Positions 15,975 to 24,157 of a stretch of 64,000 nt of DNA are shown here, piece by piece. How positions within the stretch are numbered: the first letter of the stretch is position 1; each line of letters begins with the position of its first letter. Where the stretch lies: the NCBI RefSeq assembly GCF_000526415.1, contig NZ_JAGA01000003.1, positions 930,001 to 994,000 on the forward strand. Direction: 5' to 3'. Both the position numbers and the translations under genes were made by a program. The DNA is from Kallotenue papyrolyticum (GTDB taxonomy: Bacteria; Chloroflexota; Chloroflexia; Chloroflexales; Kallotenuaceae). The notes below the pieces were generated by a model. It worked only from the letters and a program-made list of their open reading frames with translations. It was not told where the DNA came from and ran no database searches.

Positions 15975-16727
15975 TTAGGCTTCCAGCCCTTCCATACGTG
16001 CGTAGGTGTCGATGATCGCGCGCCAGTCGTCCACCGAGTCGATGATGAAGTACTCGTCGTGGTAGCTGTAGGCCGCGCCCGGCTTGGCCGCCACGCGCCG
16101 AATGTCGAAGGGATGTTTGGGTAGCTCCGGCTTGAGCGCGTGCTGCAGCTCGCCCGGCGAGGAGAGCAACCCCGCGCCGATGATCTTCAGCTCGCCGTTC
16201 TCGCGCACAAAGCCGAACTCGACTGTGTACCACCACAGTCGCGCGATCGCCAGTTGCTGTTCTTCGCTGCGCGCTTTGAGATAGACCTCGCCGTAGCGCC
16301 GGGCGATGTCGGCAAACTTCTGATCGGTGAAGAAGGCCAGATGACCAAAATATTCGTGGAACAGATCGGGCAACGGCGTGAAGTCCAGTTCGTGCGGACG
16401 GCGAATGTAGTCGGTGACCGGGAAGCGGCAGGCTGCCAGGTGTTCGAACCATTCGGTGGGGCCGAGGTACTCGTTCTGGGCATCGGCCAGCGTCCAGCCG
16501 ACCATGCGCTGCAGGCGCTGCGACATCTGATCACGATCGGGCAGCCGCGTGAAGTCAAGGCCCAGGCGGGGCATGCCCTCCAGAAACTCGCGGCAGGCGA
16601 CGCCCTGCACCAATTGCGACTGCCGCTCGCAGAGTTTGCGCCAGGTCTCGTGATCTTCCTCGCTGTAGTTGCCCGCGGTGCCCACCTTTGGAGCTTGCGT
16701 TGCGACTCCGTTGTCGTGTACGCTCAT
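15975..16727 (-). CDS. phhA: Phenylalanine 4-monooxygenase
   Basis: 250 aa, the size of monomeric bacterial phenylalanine hydroxylases, which convert Phe to Tyr with a pterin cofactor, O2 and a catalytic Fe(II). PLPDLFHEYFGHLAFF supplies the two iron-binding His residues, and the Glu in LWWYTVEFGFV is the third ligand. The start ATG at 16727 has AAAGGAA 7 nt upstream; the frame remains open upstream through repeats but that part is not protein-like. A monocistronic unit facing the palindrome-rich gap. Confidence 0.92.
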   Translation of the reverse strand: MSVHDNGVATQAPKVGTAGNYSEEDHETWRKLCERQSQLVQGVACREFLEGMPRLGLDFTRLPDRDQMSQRLQRMVGWTLADAQNEYLGPTEWFEHLAACRFPVTDYIRRPHELDFTPLPDLFHEYFGHLAFFTDQKFADIARRYGEVYLKARSEEQQLAIARLWWYTVEFGFVRENGELKIIGAGLLSSPGELQHALKPELPKHPFDIRRVAAKPGAAYSYHDEYFIIDSVDDWRAIIDTYARMEGLEA

Positions 16728-17335
16728 GCCTGTATTCCTTTCCCGCCGCGTCGTTGCGCACGTGTGCCGGTCGGCGGTGACTCGTCTCGCACACGTTCGG
16801 GAGCCATATTGTAGCGCAAGATCGGCGATCATGCATAACTTCGGAAGACGGGGATGAGCTTGTTGGCACGCGTACGCCATGCTGGCGCGCCACGCGGCAG
16901 CGTGGCAGGGGTGCGCGGGCTGGCGCTCGCTCCGCCGGCGAGCGGAACGCAGCCCGCCGGAGGTTTGTGAATGGCGCCCGCTCTCCAAAAAAGCGTGCGC
17001 CAGCCATGCTGGCGCGCGCGCGATGCGCGCGCCGGGCGGCTACGATGTGGGCCAACGAAGATGGTGGTAGAACACCGGCCGCAGCCTGTGCCCGCGGTGC
17101 GGGCACGCGGGAGCATGGCGCCCGCACTCCAAAGAGTAGTTTTGGAGTGCGCCAGCCATGCTGGCGCGCCACGCGGCAGCGTGGCAGGGGTGCTCGTCGG
17201 CTTATCTCATGAACCGCATCGTGCCTGCATCGCAGGCGGAGCACGGTTTTCAACTGCACACGACGTGTGGGTGCACGGCTCCCGCACGCCGAAACACACA
17301 TCGCGCGAGCATAGCGCCCGACCGCCAGAAACGAA
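16728..17335. repeat. Palindrome-rich intergenic region with repeated elements
   Basis: About 600 nt without a credible gene. A 38-bp element is present twice, identical, at 16877-16914 and 17156-17193, and contains the hairpin GCCACGC-GGCA-GCGTGGC. GCGCCAGCCATGCTGGCGC occurs at 16997-17015 and 17149-17167. GCACTCCAAA / TTTGGAGTGC form a 10-bp stem at 17124-17150. Further GC-rich palindromes lie between. This resembles REP-like or MITE-like debris. The only promoter expected here is that of the hydroxylase gene, and I cannot place it. Confidence 0.7.
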
Positions 17336-18568
17336 CTAGCGCGGCACGTACACGATACGCGGGCTTTGCTGTGGCGGCGCGGGCAGGCTCCAGGTGGCTA
17401 CGCTGTTGAAGGCGCCGGCTTCGAAGCGCTCCAGATCCAGGCGTCGCAGCTCGATCTGTCCCGTTGTGTCACCCACCAGCACCAGCAGCGTCGCCGGATC
17501 GGCCCAGGCTAGGTCCAGAAAGCGATAGCCCGCCGCGGCGCGCGCCAGCTCCAGAGTGCGCAGGTTAGCGCCGTCGGTGTCGAGCACGCCGAGCACGCTC
17601 TCGGACGACTGGTAGCCGGGCGCAGCAGCATAGGCCAGCCGCGCACCGTCCGGCGACCAGGCCAGCGCCGGTATCATCGCCTGTTGCTGCGGCAGCAGCT
17701 CGCGCTCCGTGCCGTTGTCGAGGTCGTAGCGTGCGATCGCCGCCACCGGCTGGCCGCCCGGGGGGAGCTGACCCACTACCAGCGCTGCGTGCGCGCCATC
17801 AGACGAGGGCACGGCCTGAATGTGTTCACCGGCGCGCAGCGTCTGCACCTCGCCGGTCGTCGGATCGAGCAGCGCGAGCCCGCGTGGCAGCGCGTCGGTT
17901 GCGTACAGAATCTGCTCCACTAACAGGCCGCGCGGCGTCCAGGCGATCGGCACCAGCGGCATGGGCAGTGTCTCGGCGCTCACCTGCAGCGGACCCTCCG
18001 CCACGGCGCGGGCTGCATCGCCGGCGCGATCGTAGATCAGCAGTTGCCAGCGCTCCTGGCCGATCAGCGTGTAGGCCAGCGCCGATCCGTCGGGCGCGAA
18101 CGCCGCGCGCGCAAACGCATCCCCGGCATCAGCAGGCATGGGCGTGGCCGTGCCACTCCGCAGATCGCGCAGCCAGAGCTGTAGCCTACCCGCCTGCATG
18201 GCCGCGTAGGCCAGCGCCGATCCGTCGGGCGCAGCCACCACGCCATAGAGACCGGGCGGATCGCCAACAGGCGCGAGCGCTTCAGGCGTCGCTTCCGGAC
18301 GCAACAGGTACTCGCCGGCGATGACCAGCGGCTCACCAGTGACCGGCTGCGGCGTGGGTGTAGCCAGCATGGGCGTAGGCGTGGGAACCTCCACCGTTGC
18401 TGTGAATGTAGCCAGCGCGGGCGTAGGCGTCGGCTGTTGGGCCACCGCGGTTGACGCCTCAGGTGGCGGATTCGCGCCGGCATCGGAGACCGGGGCCACC
18501 GGCGCGCACCCGCTGAGCGTCAGGCCCAGCGCCAGAGCAGCACCCAGAGGCCGAAACCGATTGAGCAT
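17336..18568 (-). CDS. Lipoprotein with TolB/WD40-like beta-propeller
   Basis: 410 aa. A signal peptide with lipobox LTLSGC (Cys about residue 21) is followed by a Pro/Thr-rich spacer with repeated PTPTP and then a propeller domain. The propeller shows repeated APDGSALAYA, APDGSALAYT and SPDGARLAYA blades, the signature of TolB-type repeats. It should sit on the outer face of the membrane, but the ligand is unknown. It lies alone; a 16-bp palindrome lies between its likely promoter and the start codon. Confidence 0.82.
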   Translation of the reverse strand: MLNRFRPLGAALALGLTLSGCAPVAPVSDAGANPPPEASTAVAQQPTPTPALATFTATVEVPTPTPMLATPTPQPVTGEPLVIAGEYLLRPEATPEALAPVGDPPGLYGVVAAPDGSALAYAAMQAGRLQLWLRDLRSGTATPMPADAGDAFARAAFAPDGSALAYTLIGQERWQLLIYDRAGDAARAVAEGPLQVSAETLPMPLVPIAWTPRGLLVEQILYATDALPRGLALLDPTTGEVQTLRAGEHIQAVPSSDGAHAALVVGQLPPGGQPVAAIARYDLDNGTERELLPQQQAMIPALAWSPDGARLAYAAAPGYQSSESVLGVLDTDGANLRTLELARAAAGYRFLDLAWADPATLLVLVGDTTGQIELRRLDLERFEAGAFNSVATWSLPAPPQQSPRIVYVPR

Positions 18569-18588
18569 GATCGAAACTCCTTGGGATG

Positions 18589-18604
18589 GTCGATAGCTAT
18601 CGAC
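18589..18604. promoter_or_regulatory. 16-bp perfect palindrome, candidate operator
   Basis: GTCGATAGCTATCGAC lies 20-36 nt upstream of the lipoprotein ATG at 18568. Its position just before the SD region suits a dimeric repressor site. No regulator gene is adjacent. Confidence 0.4.
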
Positions 18605-19112
18605 GGCATACTAACCAACGGAGTTCCGCCTGCCATCCTGCGAAAGTTTGAGCGCCAATGGGACGAATGGACACACCACGGCGGCGCGGAGGCCACGCAG
18701 CCTTCCATGCGCCGACTAGCGTCAAGGAGCGGGAGCCTGCCTGCCCAACCTGTCTCGCAACTACGGGTGTCGGGCTCGTCCACGCCGGCACGAGCTGCCC
18801 TTCTCGAAGGCGTTGGGCGCGCCGGCGCCACAGCAGATCGCCATAGGCCCCAACCGCGAACGTCGTCGCTCGTGTATGCGACGCGATCTGCGGCTCGCGC
18901 ATGGCCTACAAGCGCGGCGCACCAGGCCGCTGCCTTCCGACGAGCGCGCCCCGCGCCCCGCCACTCCCTGGAAGGGCAGTGCTTGCCCCTGCTCCTCACC
19001 CACGCCAGACCCAGCGCTTTCCTGCGACAGTTCAATGACCCAACAGGGTATCAATCTCGGCATCAAACACACAGCAGGGCACGCCGGCGGCGTACCCTGC
19101 CACTCTTCTCTG
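18605..19112. other. Intergenic stretch, no gene seen
   Basis: Frames on both strands stay open here, but none has a start with an SD, protein-like composition or a recognisable motif. I see no repeats until the first decayed CRISPR repeat at 19113. Confidence 0.5.
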
Positions 19113-20251
19113 AATTCAATCCCTTCGACGTTGGGACACTGATTTCGATGTTCACCACGGAGACACGGAGACACAGAGTTTTCTGTTGACGTTTCATGTC
19201 CCTCAACGTCGTGGCACTGATTCAACACATTACCAGAAAGAGGAAAAAGAGGAAGAAAATACGTTACATGAGGTTTCAATCCCCTAAAAGTCGGGGCACT
19301 GATTTCAACATCAAGCGCGGGCTGATCGTAAGCGATGAGTTCGCCCAGAAAATGTTTCAATCCCCTAAAAGTCGGGGCACTGATTTCAACCTTAATCGGC
19401 AAGCCGGATCGGATCAAGCAGGGCGAGAGCCTAGCGTTTCAATCCCCTAAAAGTCGGGGCACTGATTTCAACGGGTTGATCGGCGAGCCCGATCGGATCA
19501 AGGCAAGCGAGTTTCAATCCCCTAAAAGTCGGGGCACTGATTTCAACAGCGCGTCATCCTGGCCGAGGCATTCGGCCAGGGAGGCTTGTTTCAATCCCCT
19601 AAAAGTCGGGGCACTGATTTCAACAGCGCGTCATCCTGGCCGAGGCATTCGGCCAGGGAGGCTTGTTTCAATCCCCTAAAAGTCGGGGCACTGATTTCAA
19701 CTGACCTCGAGAGCATCAGGATTGCCGCGGCATCTGCTGCTGAGTTTCAATCCCCTAAAAGTCGGGGCACTGATTTCAACGTTCCAGGACGAGATGGGAA
19801 GGATTAAACTATGCGCATATGTTTCAATCCCCTAAAAGTCGGGGCACTGATTTCAACGAAAAGGATCAATGAGGAGTGTGGGGGCGATCCTCATTTGAGG
19901 AGTTTCAATCCCCTAAAAGTCGGGGCACTGATTTCAACTCTGTTATACACTGTCGTCGAATCTCCATGGCGCTCCCGCGAGTTTCAATCCCCTAAAAGTC
20001 GGGGCACTGATTTCAACTCTGTTATACACTGTCGTCGAATCTCCATGGCGCTCCCGCGAGTTTCAATCCCCTAAAAGTCGGGGCACTGATTTCAACCTCG
20101 CCAGACTGGGATGCGATCGGGGCGGCCTGGCTGGCCGTTTCAATCCCCTAAAAGTCGGGGCACTGATTTCAACACTGGGTTCAGCGTCTCGCGAGCCGCG
20201 CGAGACGCTTACCGGTTTCAATCCCCTAAAAGTCGGGGCACTGATTTCAAC
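19113..20251 (-). CRISPR. CRISPR array without adjacent cas genes: 13 perfect and 2 decayed repeats
   Basis: The 37-bp repeat, read on the minus strand, begins GTTGAAAT and ends GGATTGAAAC, with a CCCC/GGGG internal stem. Plus-strand starts of the perfect copies are 19273, 19354, 19436, 19511, 19588, 19665, 19744, 19821, 19902, 19981, 20060, 20137 and 20215. Decayed copies lie at 19113-19149 and 19191-19226. Spacers are 38-46 nt. The ATTGAAAC end is a typical crRNA 5' tag, the decayed repeats lie at the left end, and a consensus promoter lies at the right end. All three agree on minus-strand transcription with the leader on the right. The repeat type fits type III or I-A/I-D families. Two spacer-repeat units are duplicated. 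Confidence 0.97.
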
Positions 20252-20260
20252 CCCTGCCCT

Positions 20261-20288
20261 ATTATAGCCCTTCCTGAAGCCCTGTCAA
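20261..20288 (-). promoter_or_regulatory. Consensus sigma-70 promoter of the CRISPR array
   Basis: On the minus strand, TTGACA (20288-20283) and TATAAT (20266-20261) are both perfect, with a 16-nt spacer. Transcription should start within a few bases of the first repeat (20251), leaving almost no transcribed leader. The remaining gap up to pyrD (20289-20422) is relatively AT-rich and includes GCCCGA-AA-TCGGGC at 20307-20320. Confidence 0.85.
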
Positions 20289-20422
20289 GCGCGGTTTGCG
20301 AGGGTGGCCCGAAATCGGGCAAAAGTGTAAAGCGTTTCTGGTTAAAATCCGGTTAAGAAGAGGTTGTTTATGGCTTCCCCATGCGATCGCGAGGCATCCA
20401 GACCGAAATGGGCAGCATGCGA

Positions 20423-21505
20423 TCATGATTGGGCTCCAACCAGTTCGCCAAGCGCGCGCGCGCCGCTCTGTTCGAGGCGATGCAGCAGCTCCAGGCAGAT
20501 GCGCCGCGCCATCAGCGGCCCCTCGTAGAGCATGCCGGTATAGACTTGCACCAGCGTCGCGCCTGCCGCCAGCTTCTCCAGCACATCATCGGCCGTGAAG
20601 ACGCCGCCCACGCCGATGATCGGCAGCCGCCCGGCGCTGGCCTGACGTAGCCGCCGGATCACGGCGGTGCTGCGTGCGCGCAGGGGCGCACCGCTCAGGC
20701 CGCCTGCCTCATCACGGGCCGGACTGCGCAGCGCGGCGGGTCGCGCCAGCGTGGTGTTGGTAGCCACCAATCCATCCCAGCCATGGCGCAGCGCCGCGTC
20801 GGCGATGGCTTCCAGCGCGGCGTCGTCCAGGTCGGGTGCCAGTTTGAGCAGCAGCGGCAGCTCGGGCCGTAGCGCCGCGCGCCGCCGGCTCAACGCCTCC
20901 AGCAGTTCGTCCAGCGCCGCGCCGTGCTGCAGCGCGCGCAGACCGGCGGTGTTGGGCGAACTGATGTTAATCGCCAGGTAGGCCGCGCGCGCGGCAAATG
21001 TCTCCAGACCGGTCAGGTAGTCCGCAACGGCGCGTCCGGCCTCGACGCTGGCGCGGTTGGCGCCCAGGTTGACGCCGACCGGTGGCGCGTCCCACGGACG
21101 GCGCGCCAGACGCATGCGCACTGCGAGCGCGCCCTCACCGGGGAAGCCCATGCGGTTGATCACGGCGCGATCCTGCGGCAGACGGAACAGCCGCGGCCGC
21201 GGATTGCCGGCCTGCGGCAGCGGCGTGACCGTGCCGACCTCGACATGGCCCCAGCCCAACGCGCCCCAGACGTGGACCGCCACGGCGTTCTTGTCCAGCC
21301 CGGCGGCGATGCCCAGCGGATTGCCAAACTGGAGGTTCCAGCAGTGCACCCGCAGGCGCGCATCGTCCACGGCGATCAACCGCCGTAGCAGGCGGTAGGC
21401 CGCCGGCCAACGATCCACCAGACTCAACAGGCGCAGCGTCGTTTCGTGCGCGGTCTCGGCTTCGACGCGCAGCAGCACCGGCAACAGCGTGTGACGATAG
21501 AGCAT
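20423..21505 (-). CDS. pyrD: Dihydroorotate dehydrogenase, quinone-type (class 2)
   Basis: 360 aa. It oxidises dihydroorotate to orotate in pyrimidine synthesis, using FMN and passing electrons to quinone. The N-terminal helix (YRHTLLPVLLRVEAETAHETTLRLL) is the membrane-association element of class 2 enzymes. Further features are NPLGIAAGLDKN, INRMGFPGEGALAV and the ISSPNTAGLRALQ block with the catalytic Ser/Asn, then the FMN-phosphate loop IIGVGGVF. GGGAGAAG precedes the ATG at 21505. The frame stays open far upstream, but that part is antisense to the MpaB-like gene. Confidence 0.95.
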   Translation of the reverse strand: MLYRHTLLPVLLRVEAETAHETTLRLLSLVDRWPAAYRLLRRLIAVDDARLRVHCWNLQFGNPLGIAAGLDKNAVAVHVWGALGWGHVEVGTVTPLPQAGNPRPRLFRLPQDRAVINRMGFPGEGALAVRMRLARRPWDAPPVGVNLGANRASVEAGRAVADYLTGLETFAARAAYLAINISSPNTAGLRALQHGAALDELLEALSRRRAALRPELPLLLKLAPDLDDAALEAIADAALRHGWDGLVATNTTLARPAALRSPARDEAGGLSGAPLRARSTAVIRRLRQASAGRLPIIGVGGVFTADDVLEKLAAGATLVQVYTGMLYEGPLMARRICLELLHRLEQSGARALGELVGAQS

Positions 21506-21601
21506 CGCGCTTCTCCCGGCGCAGTAGGGTACTCGCAAGCAGCCATTCACGCAAGTCGGCTGCGCCTGCGGTACACTGATCCACAGCACGAACGCTACGC
21601 A

Positions 21602-22432
21602 ATGGAACAACACATGAACGCGCACCACAGGCAAGCAGGCAACGCGCCCTTTGTGGCGCCGAACTCGATTGTACGCGCGATCTGGGGCAGCGCCGACACG
21701 ATTCTGCTGGTCTTTGCCGGCTCGGCGGCGGAGTTCGCGCTTAACCGCAGTGTGGACTGGCTCTTTTTCACCGGCCGCATTCCGCGCGACCCAATCGGTC
21801 GCCTGTTCTCGACGGCGCGCTTCGGACAGGAGATCGCCTGTGCCGATCGCGTCACCGCGCAGCAGACCCTGGAGCGCATCAACCGCATCCACGCCGCGGT
21901 CGAACGGCAGCGCGGCGCGACCATGCCCGCCTGGGCCCATCGCGACGTGCTCTACATGCTGATCGATTACTCCGAACGCGCCTATGCGCTGCTGCACCGT
22001 CCGCTCACGCCCGCCGAGCGCGACGAACTCTATCACGTCTTCCGGCGCGTGGGCGAGGGCCTGCGCATTCCCGATCTGCCGCCGACCTATGCCGCCTGGC
22101 AGATCGACCGTGCCCGGCACCTGGCGCGCGATCTGGCGCCGAGCGACTACACCGGCGTACTCTACGCCCAGTATCGGCGCCACCTGGGCGCGCTGCGCTA
22201 CCGGCTCTTGCTGGAGGTCCAGGCGCTGCTCGTGCCGCCGGACGTGCGCCGCATGCTGCGCCTGCCGGCGCAACCGGCCTTGCGGCGGCTGCTGTGGCTC
22301 TACCCCCTGGCGCGCCGGCTGGGCCTGCGTCCGCTGTTGCAGCGGTTGCTGATCCCACCCCGCTACCTTGCCCAGGTGCGCCAGCTCGATGCCGGCGGCA
22401 TACCCGGCGCGCCACGCGCCGCCCTCGCCTGA
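21602..22432 (+). CDS. MpaB/rubber-oxygenase-like protein (DUF2236)
   Basis: 276 aa from the ATG at 21602; an internal ATG four codons on is also possible. The family is heme-linked or related to latex-clearing oxygenases. Recognisable are RAIWGSADTILLVFAGSAAE near the N-terminus, the PAWAHRDVLYMLIDYSERAY segment and LTPAERDELYHVFRRVGEGL. Divergent from pyrD with about 96 nt between them, and convergent with the next gene (1 nt gap). The substrate is not predictable. Confidence 0.75.
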   Translation: MEQHMNAHHRQAGNAPFVAPNSIVRAIWGSADTILLVFAGSAAEFALNRSVDWLFFTGRIPRDPIGRLFSTARFGQEIACADRVTAQQTLERINRIHAAVERQRGATMPAWAHRDVLYMLIDYSERAYALLHRPLTPAERDELYHVFRRVGEGLRIPDLPPTYAAWQIDRARHLARDLAPSDYTGVLYAQYRRHLGALRYRLLLEVQALLVPPDVRRMLRLPAQPALRRLLWLYPLARRLGLRPLLQRLLIPPRYLAQVRQLDAGGIPGAPRAALA

Positions 22433-22433
22433 C

Positions 22434-22766
22434 TCAGGCGGCGCGCTCGCTCAGCGGCCGGCAGGCGGCCAGCAGCTCGGCCAGCAACTGTTCGTAGGCC
22501 ATCGGCCCGCTCACGCCGTAGGGCCGCCGCGTTTCGCGCCGCCACAGTACCCGTCCGTCGCGCGCGCGGATCACCAGGCGGCCAACAAAGCCGTCGCCGT
22601 CGGCCTCGCCGTGCGCCTCCAGCACCGCATCGGCGTTCAGCGGATCGTGCGTCAGCTCGAAAACGTGCAGGGCCTGCAAACTCTCCACCAGGCGCTGCCC
22701 AAAGCCGGGCTCGCCCGTCAGCGCGCCCACCTGCAGCACCCGTACGCTGCTCAGTGCCGGTCTCAT
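22434..22766 (-). CDS. Conserved-looking small protein, unknown function
   Basis: 110 aa from the ATG at 22766, chosen because GGAGG lies 8 nt before it; in-frame starts further upstream lack this. Sequence blocks are VRVLQVGALTGEPGFGQRLV, FELTHDPLNADAVLEAHGEA and FVGRLVIRARDGRVLWRRET. The alternating pattern and the DG-containing hairpin resemble small domains that form a barrel-like sheet in some lipoproteins, but no signal peptide is present. No family is assigned. Confidence 0.5.
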   Translation of the reverse strand: MRPALSSVRVLQVGALTGEPGFGQRLVESLQALHVFELTHDPLNADAVLEAHGEADGDGFVGRLVIRARDGRVLWRRETRRPYGVSGPMAYEQLLAELLAACRPLSERAA

Positions 22767-22844
22767 ACCCCATACCTCCATCTCTGTGCGCTGGAGGGTC
22801 CTCTCCTTCTCCCGCAGCCCTCCTGTTGGTCTGTTCAAGCAAGA

Positions 22845-23477
22845 TTAGGACCGCTCATGTGCCGGCAACGGCTGCACGCGCGCTCTGCCGGCGGTCAGAT
22901 CGCGCAACGCCTGCACGAAGGGCTCCAGATCGTTCGCGGCGAAGCTCAGCTGCAGCGTCACCTCGGCCGCAAAGCGTTCGTCCAGCACCGCGCCGCGATG
23001 CGCGTCCACCAGGCGCCGCGTGGCCTGGTAGGCGGCATAGGTCACCGTCACGCCGATTGCGCGGCGCTCCACCTTCTCGGCGCGCGGCAGCGCCGCCAGC
23101 ACCGCGCGCACCGCATCGCCATAGGCGCGCACCAGCCCGCCCGTGCCGAGCAGCGTGCCGCCGAAGTAGCGCGTCACCACCACCACCACATCGCCCAGGC
23201 CGCTGCCCTGCACCACCGCCAGCGCGGGACGGCCCGCCGTGCCCGCGGGCTCGCCGTCATCGCTCATGCCGAGCGTGGTGCTCGCGCCATGGCCCACCAC
23301 AAAAGCAAAGACGTTGTGCGTTGCGTCGGCAAACTCTTCACGCACGCGGGCGATGAAGGCGCGCGCCTCGTCCACCGTTGCCGCCGGTCCGGCGGTGGCG
23401 ATGAAGCGCGAATTGGCCACGCGCAGCTCGACGCGCGCCTCGCCTGCCGGAATGGGATAGCCCTGTGTCGGCGCCAT
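22845..23477 (-). CDS. yigZ: IMPACT/YigZ family protein
   Basis: 210 aa, the usual YigZ length. RFIATAGPAATVDEARAFIA, the catalytic-like DDGEPAGTAGRPAL and VVVVTRYFGGTLLGTGGLVRAYG are hallmark motifs, followed by the C-terminal DUF1949-type subdomain. The family is linked to translation and stress control; its exact activity is unsettled. The ATG at 23477 is preceded by an SD-like GAGTGAGACGAG. Divergent from the TPR gene (83 nt apart). Confidence 0.92.
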   Translation of the reverse strand: MAPTQGYPIPAGEARVELRVANSRFIATAGPAATVDEARAFIARVREEFADATHNVFAFVVGHGASTTLGMSDDGEPAGTAGRPALAVVQGSGLGDVVVVVTRYFGGTLLGTGGLVRAYGDAVRAVLAALPRAEKVERRAIGVTVTYAAYQATRRLVDAHRGAVLDERFAAEVTLQLSFAANDLEPFVQALRDLTAGRARVQPLPAHERS

Positions 23478-23560
23478 GCTCGTCTCACTCGCTCCCGCGG
23501 CGCATTGACGGCAGCGCCGCCATGCGCCAGAATACAACCAATGTAGAGAAGAAGGGTACC

Positions 23561-24079
23561 ATGCGCGACGTATCCGAACCCACTCCCACGCTGGAGCAGC
23601 AGATCGCCGTCGGCGAAGAACTCTCGCGCGCTGGCCAGCATGCTGCCGCGATCGATCACGTTCGCGCGCTGATCGACGAGGCGCCGCAGGTGGCGCGCCT
23701 CTGGTTCGCCTATGCCTCGGCGCTGGACCGCGCCGGACGCGAAGCCGACGCTGTGCCGGCCTACGAGCGCGCCCTGCAACTGGGCCTCGACGAGACCGAC
23801 CTGCCGCGCGCGCTGCTGCAACTGGGCAGCTCGCTGCGCAACCTGGGCAAGCACGCGCAAGCCGTGGCACTGCTCGACGAAGCCTGCCGCCGCTTTCCGG
23901 AGCACGCGCCGCTGCGCGTCTTTCTGGCGCTGGCACGCTGGAGCGCCGGTCAGCCGCGCGCCGCGCTGATCACGCTGCTGGAGCTGGCGCGCCAGGCGAT
24001 CGATACCCCGGAGATGCGCGCCTACGCGCGCGCCATCGACAGCTATCTCGACGAACTCAGAGCTGCCAACCGTCCGTAA
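23561..24079 (+). CDS. Tetratricopeptide-repeat protein
   Basis: 172 aa. At least three TPR-like helix pairs are visible (QQIAVGEELSRAGQHAAAID, LWFAYASALDRAGREADAVP, LLQLGSSLRNLGKHAQAVAL). A longer C-terminal helical part follows. Start ATG at 23561 with GAAGGG upstream. It is probably a cytoplasmic interaction scaffold. It lies 78 nt before the quinone oxidoreductase gene and may be co-transcribed. Confidence 0.75.
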   Translation: MRDVSEPTPTLEQQIAVGEELSRAGQHAAAIDHVRALIDEAPQVARLWFAYASALDRAGREADAVPAYERALQLGLDETDLPRALLQLGSSLRNLGKHAQAVALLDEACRRFPEHAPLRVFLALARWSAGQPRAALITLLELARQAIDTPEMRAYARAIDSYLDELRAANRP

Positions 24080-24157
24080 CGCGCGCCGGTGCAGGGCAGC
24101 GCGCGGGGCATGCTCGGCCCGTGCTGCTGCTCCGCCGGGCTGAAAGGAGCACGCACC

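Noticed and set aside
18581..19189. Plus-strand open frame of 202 codons before the CRISPR array
   Set aside because: Runs into the first decayed repeat, has no SD and low-complexity composition.
19196..20356. Open frames within the CRISPR array encoding repeated FNPLKVGALIST-like peptides
   Set aside because: They arise only because the repeat lacks stops; spacing varies with the spacers and the array is transcribed from the other strand.
21506..22273. Upstream extension of the pyrD frame
   Set aside because: Antisense to the MpaB-like gene; class 2 PyrD begins at MLYRHTLLP (21505).
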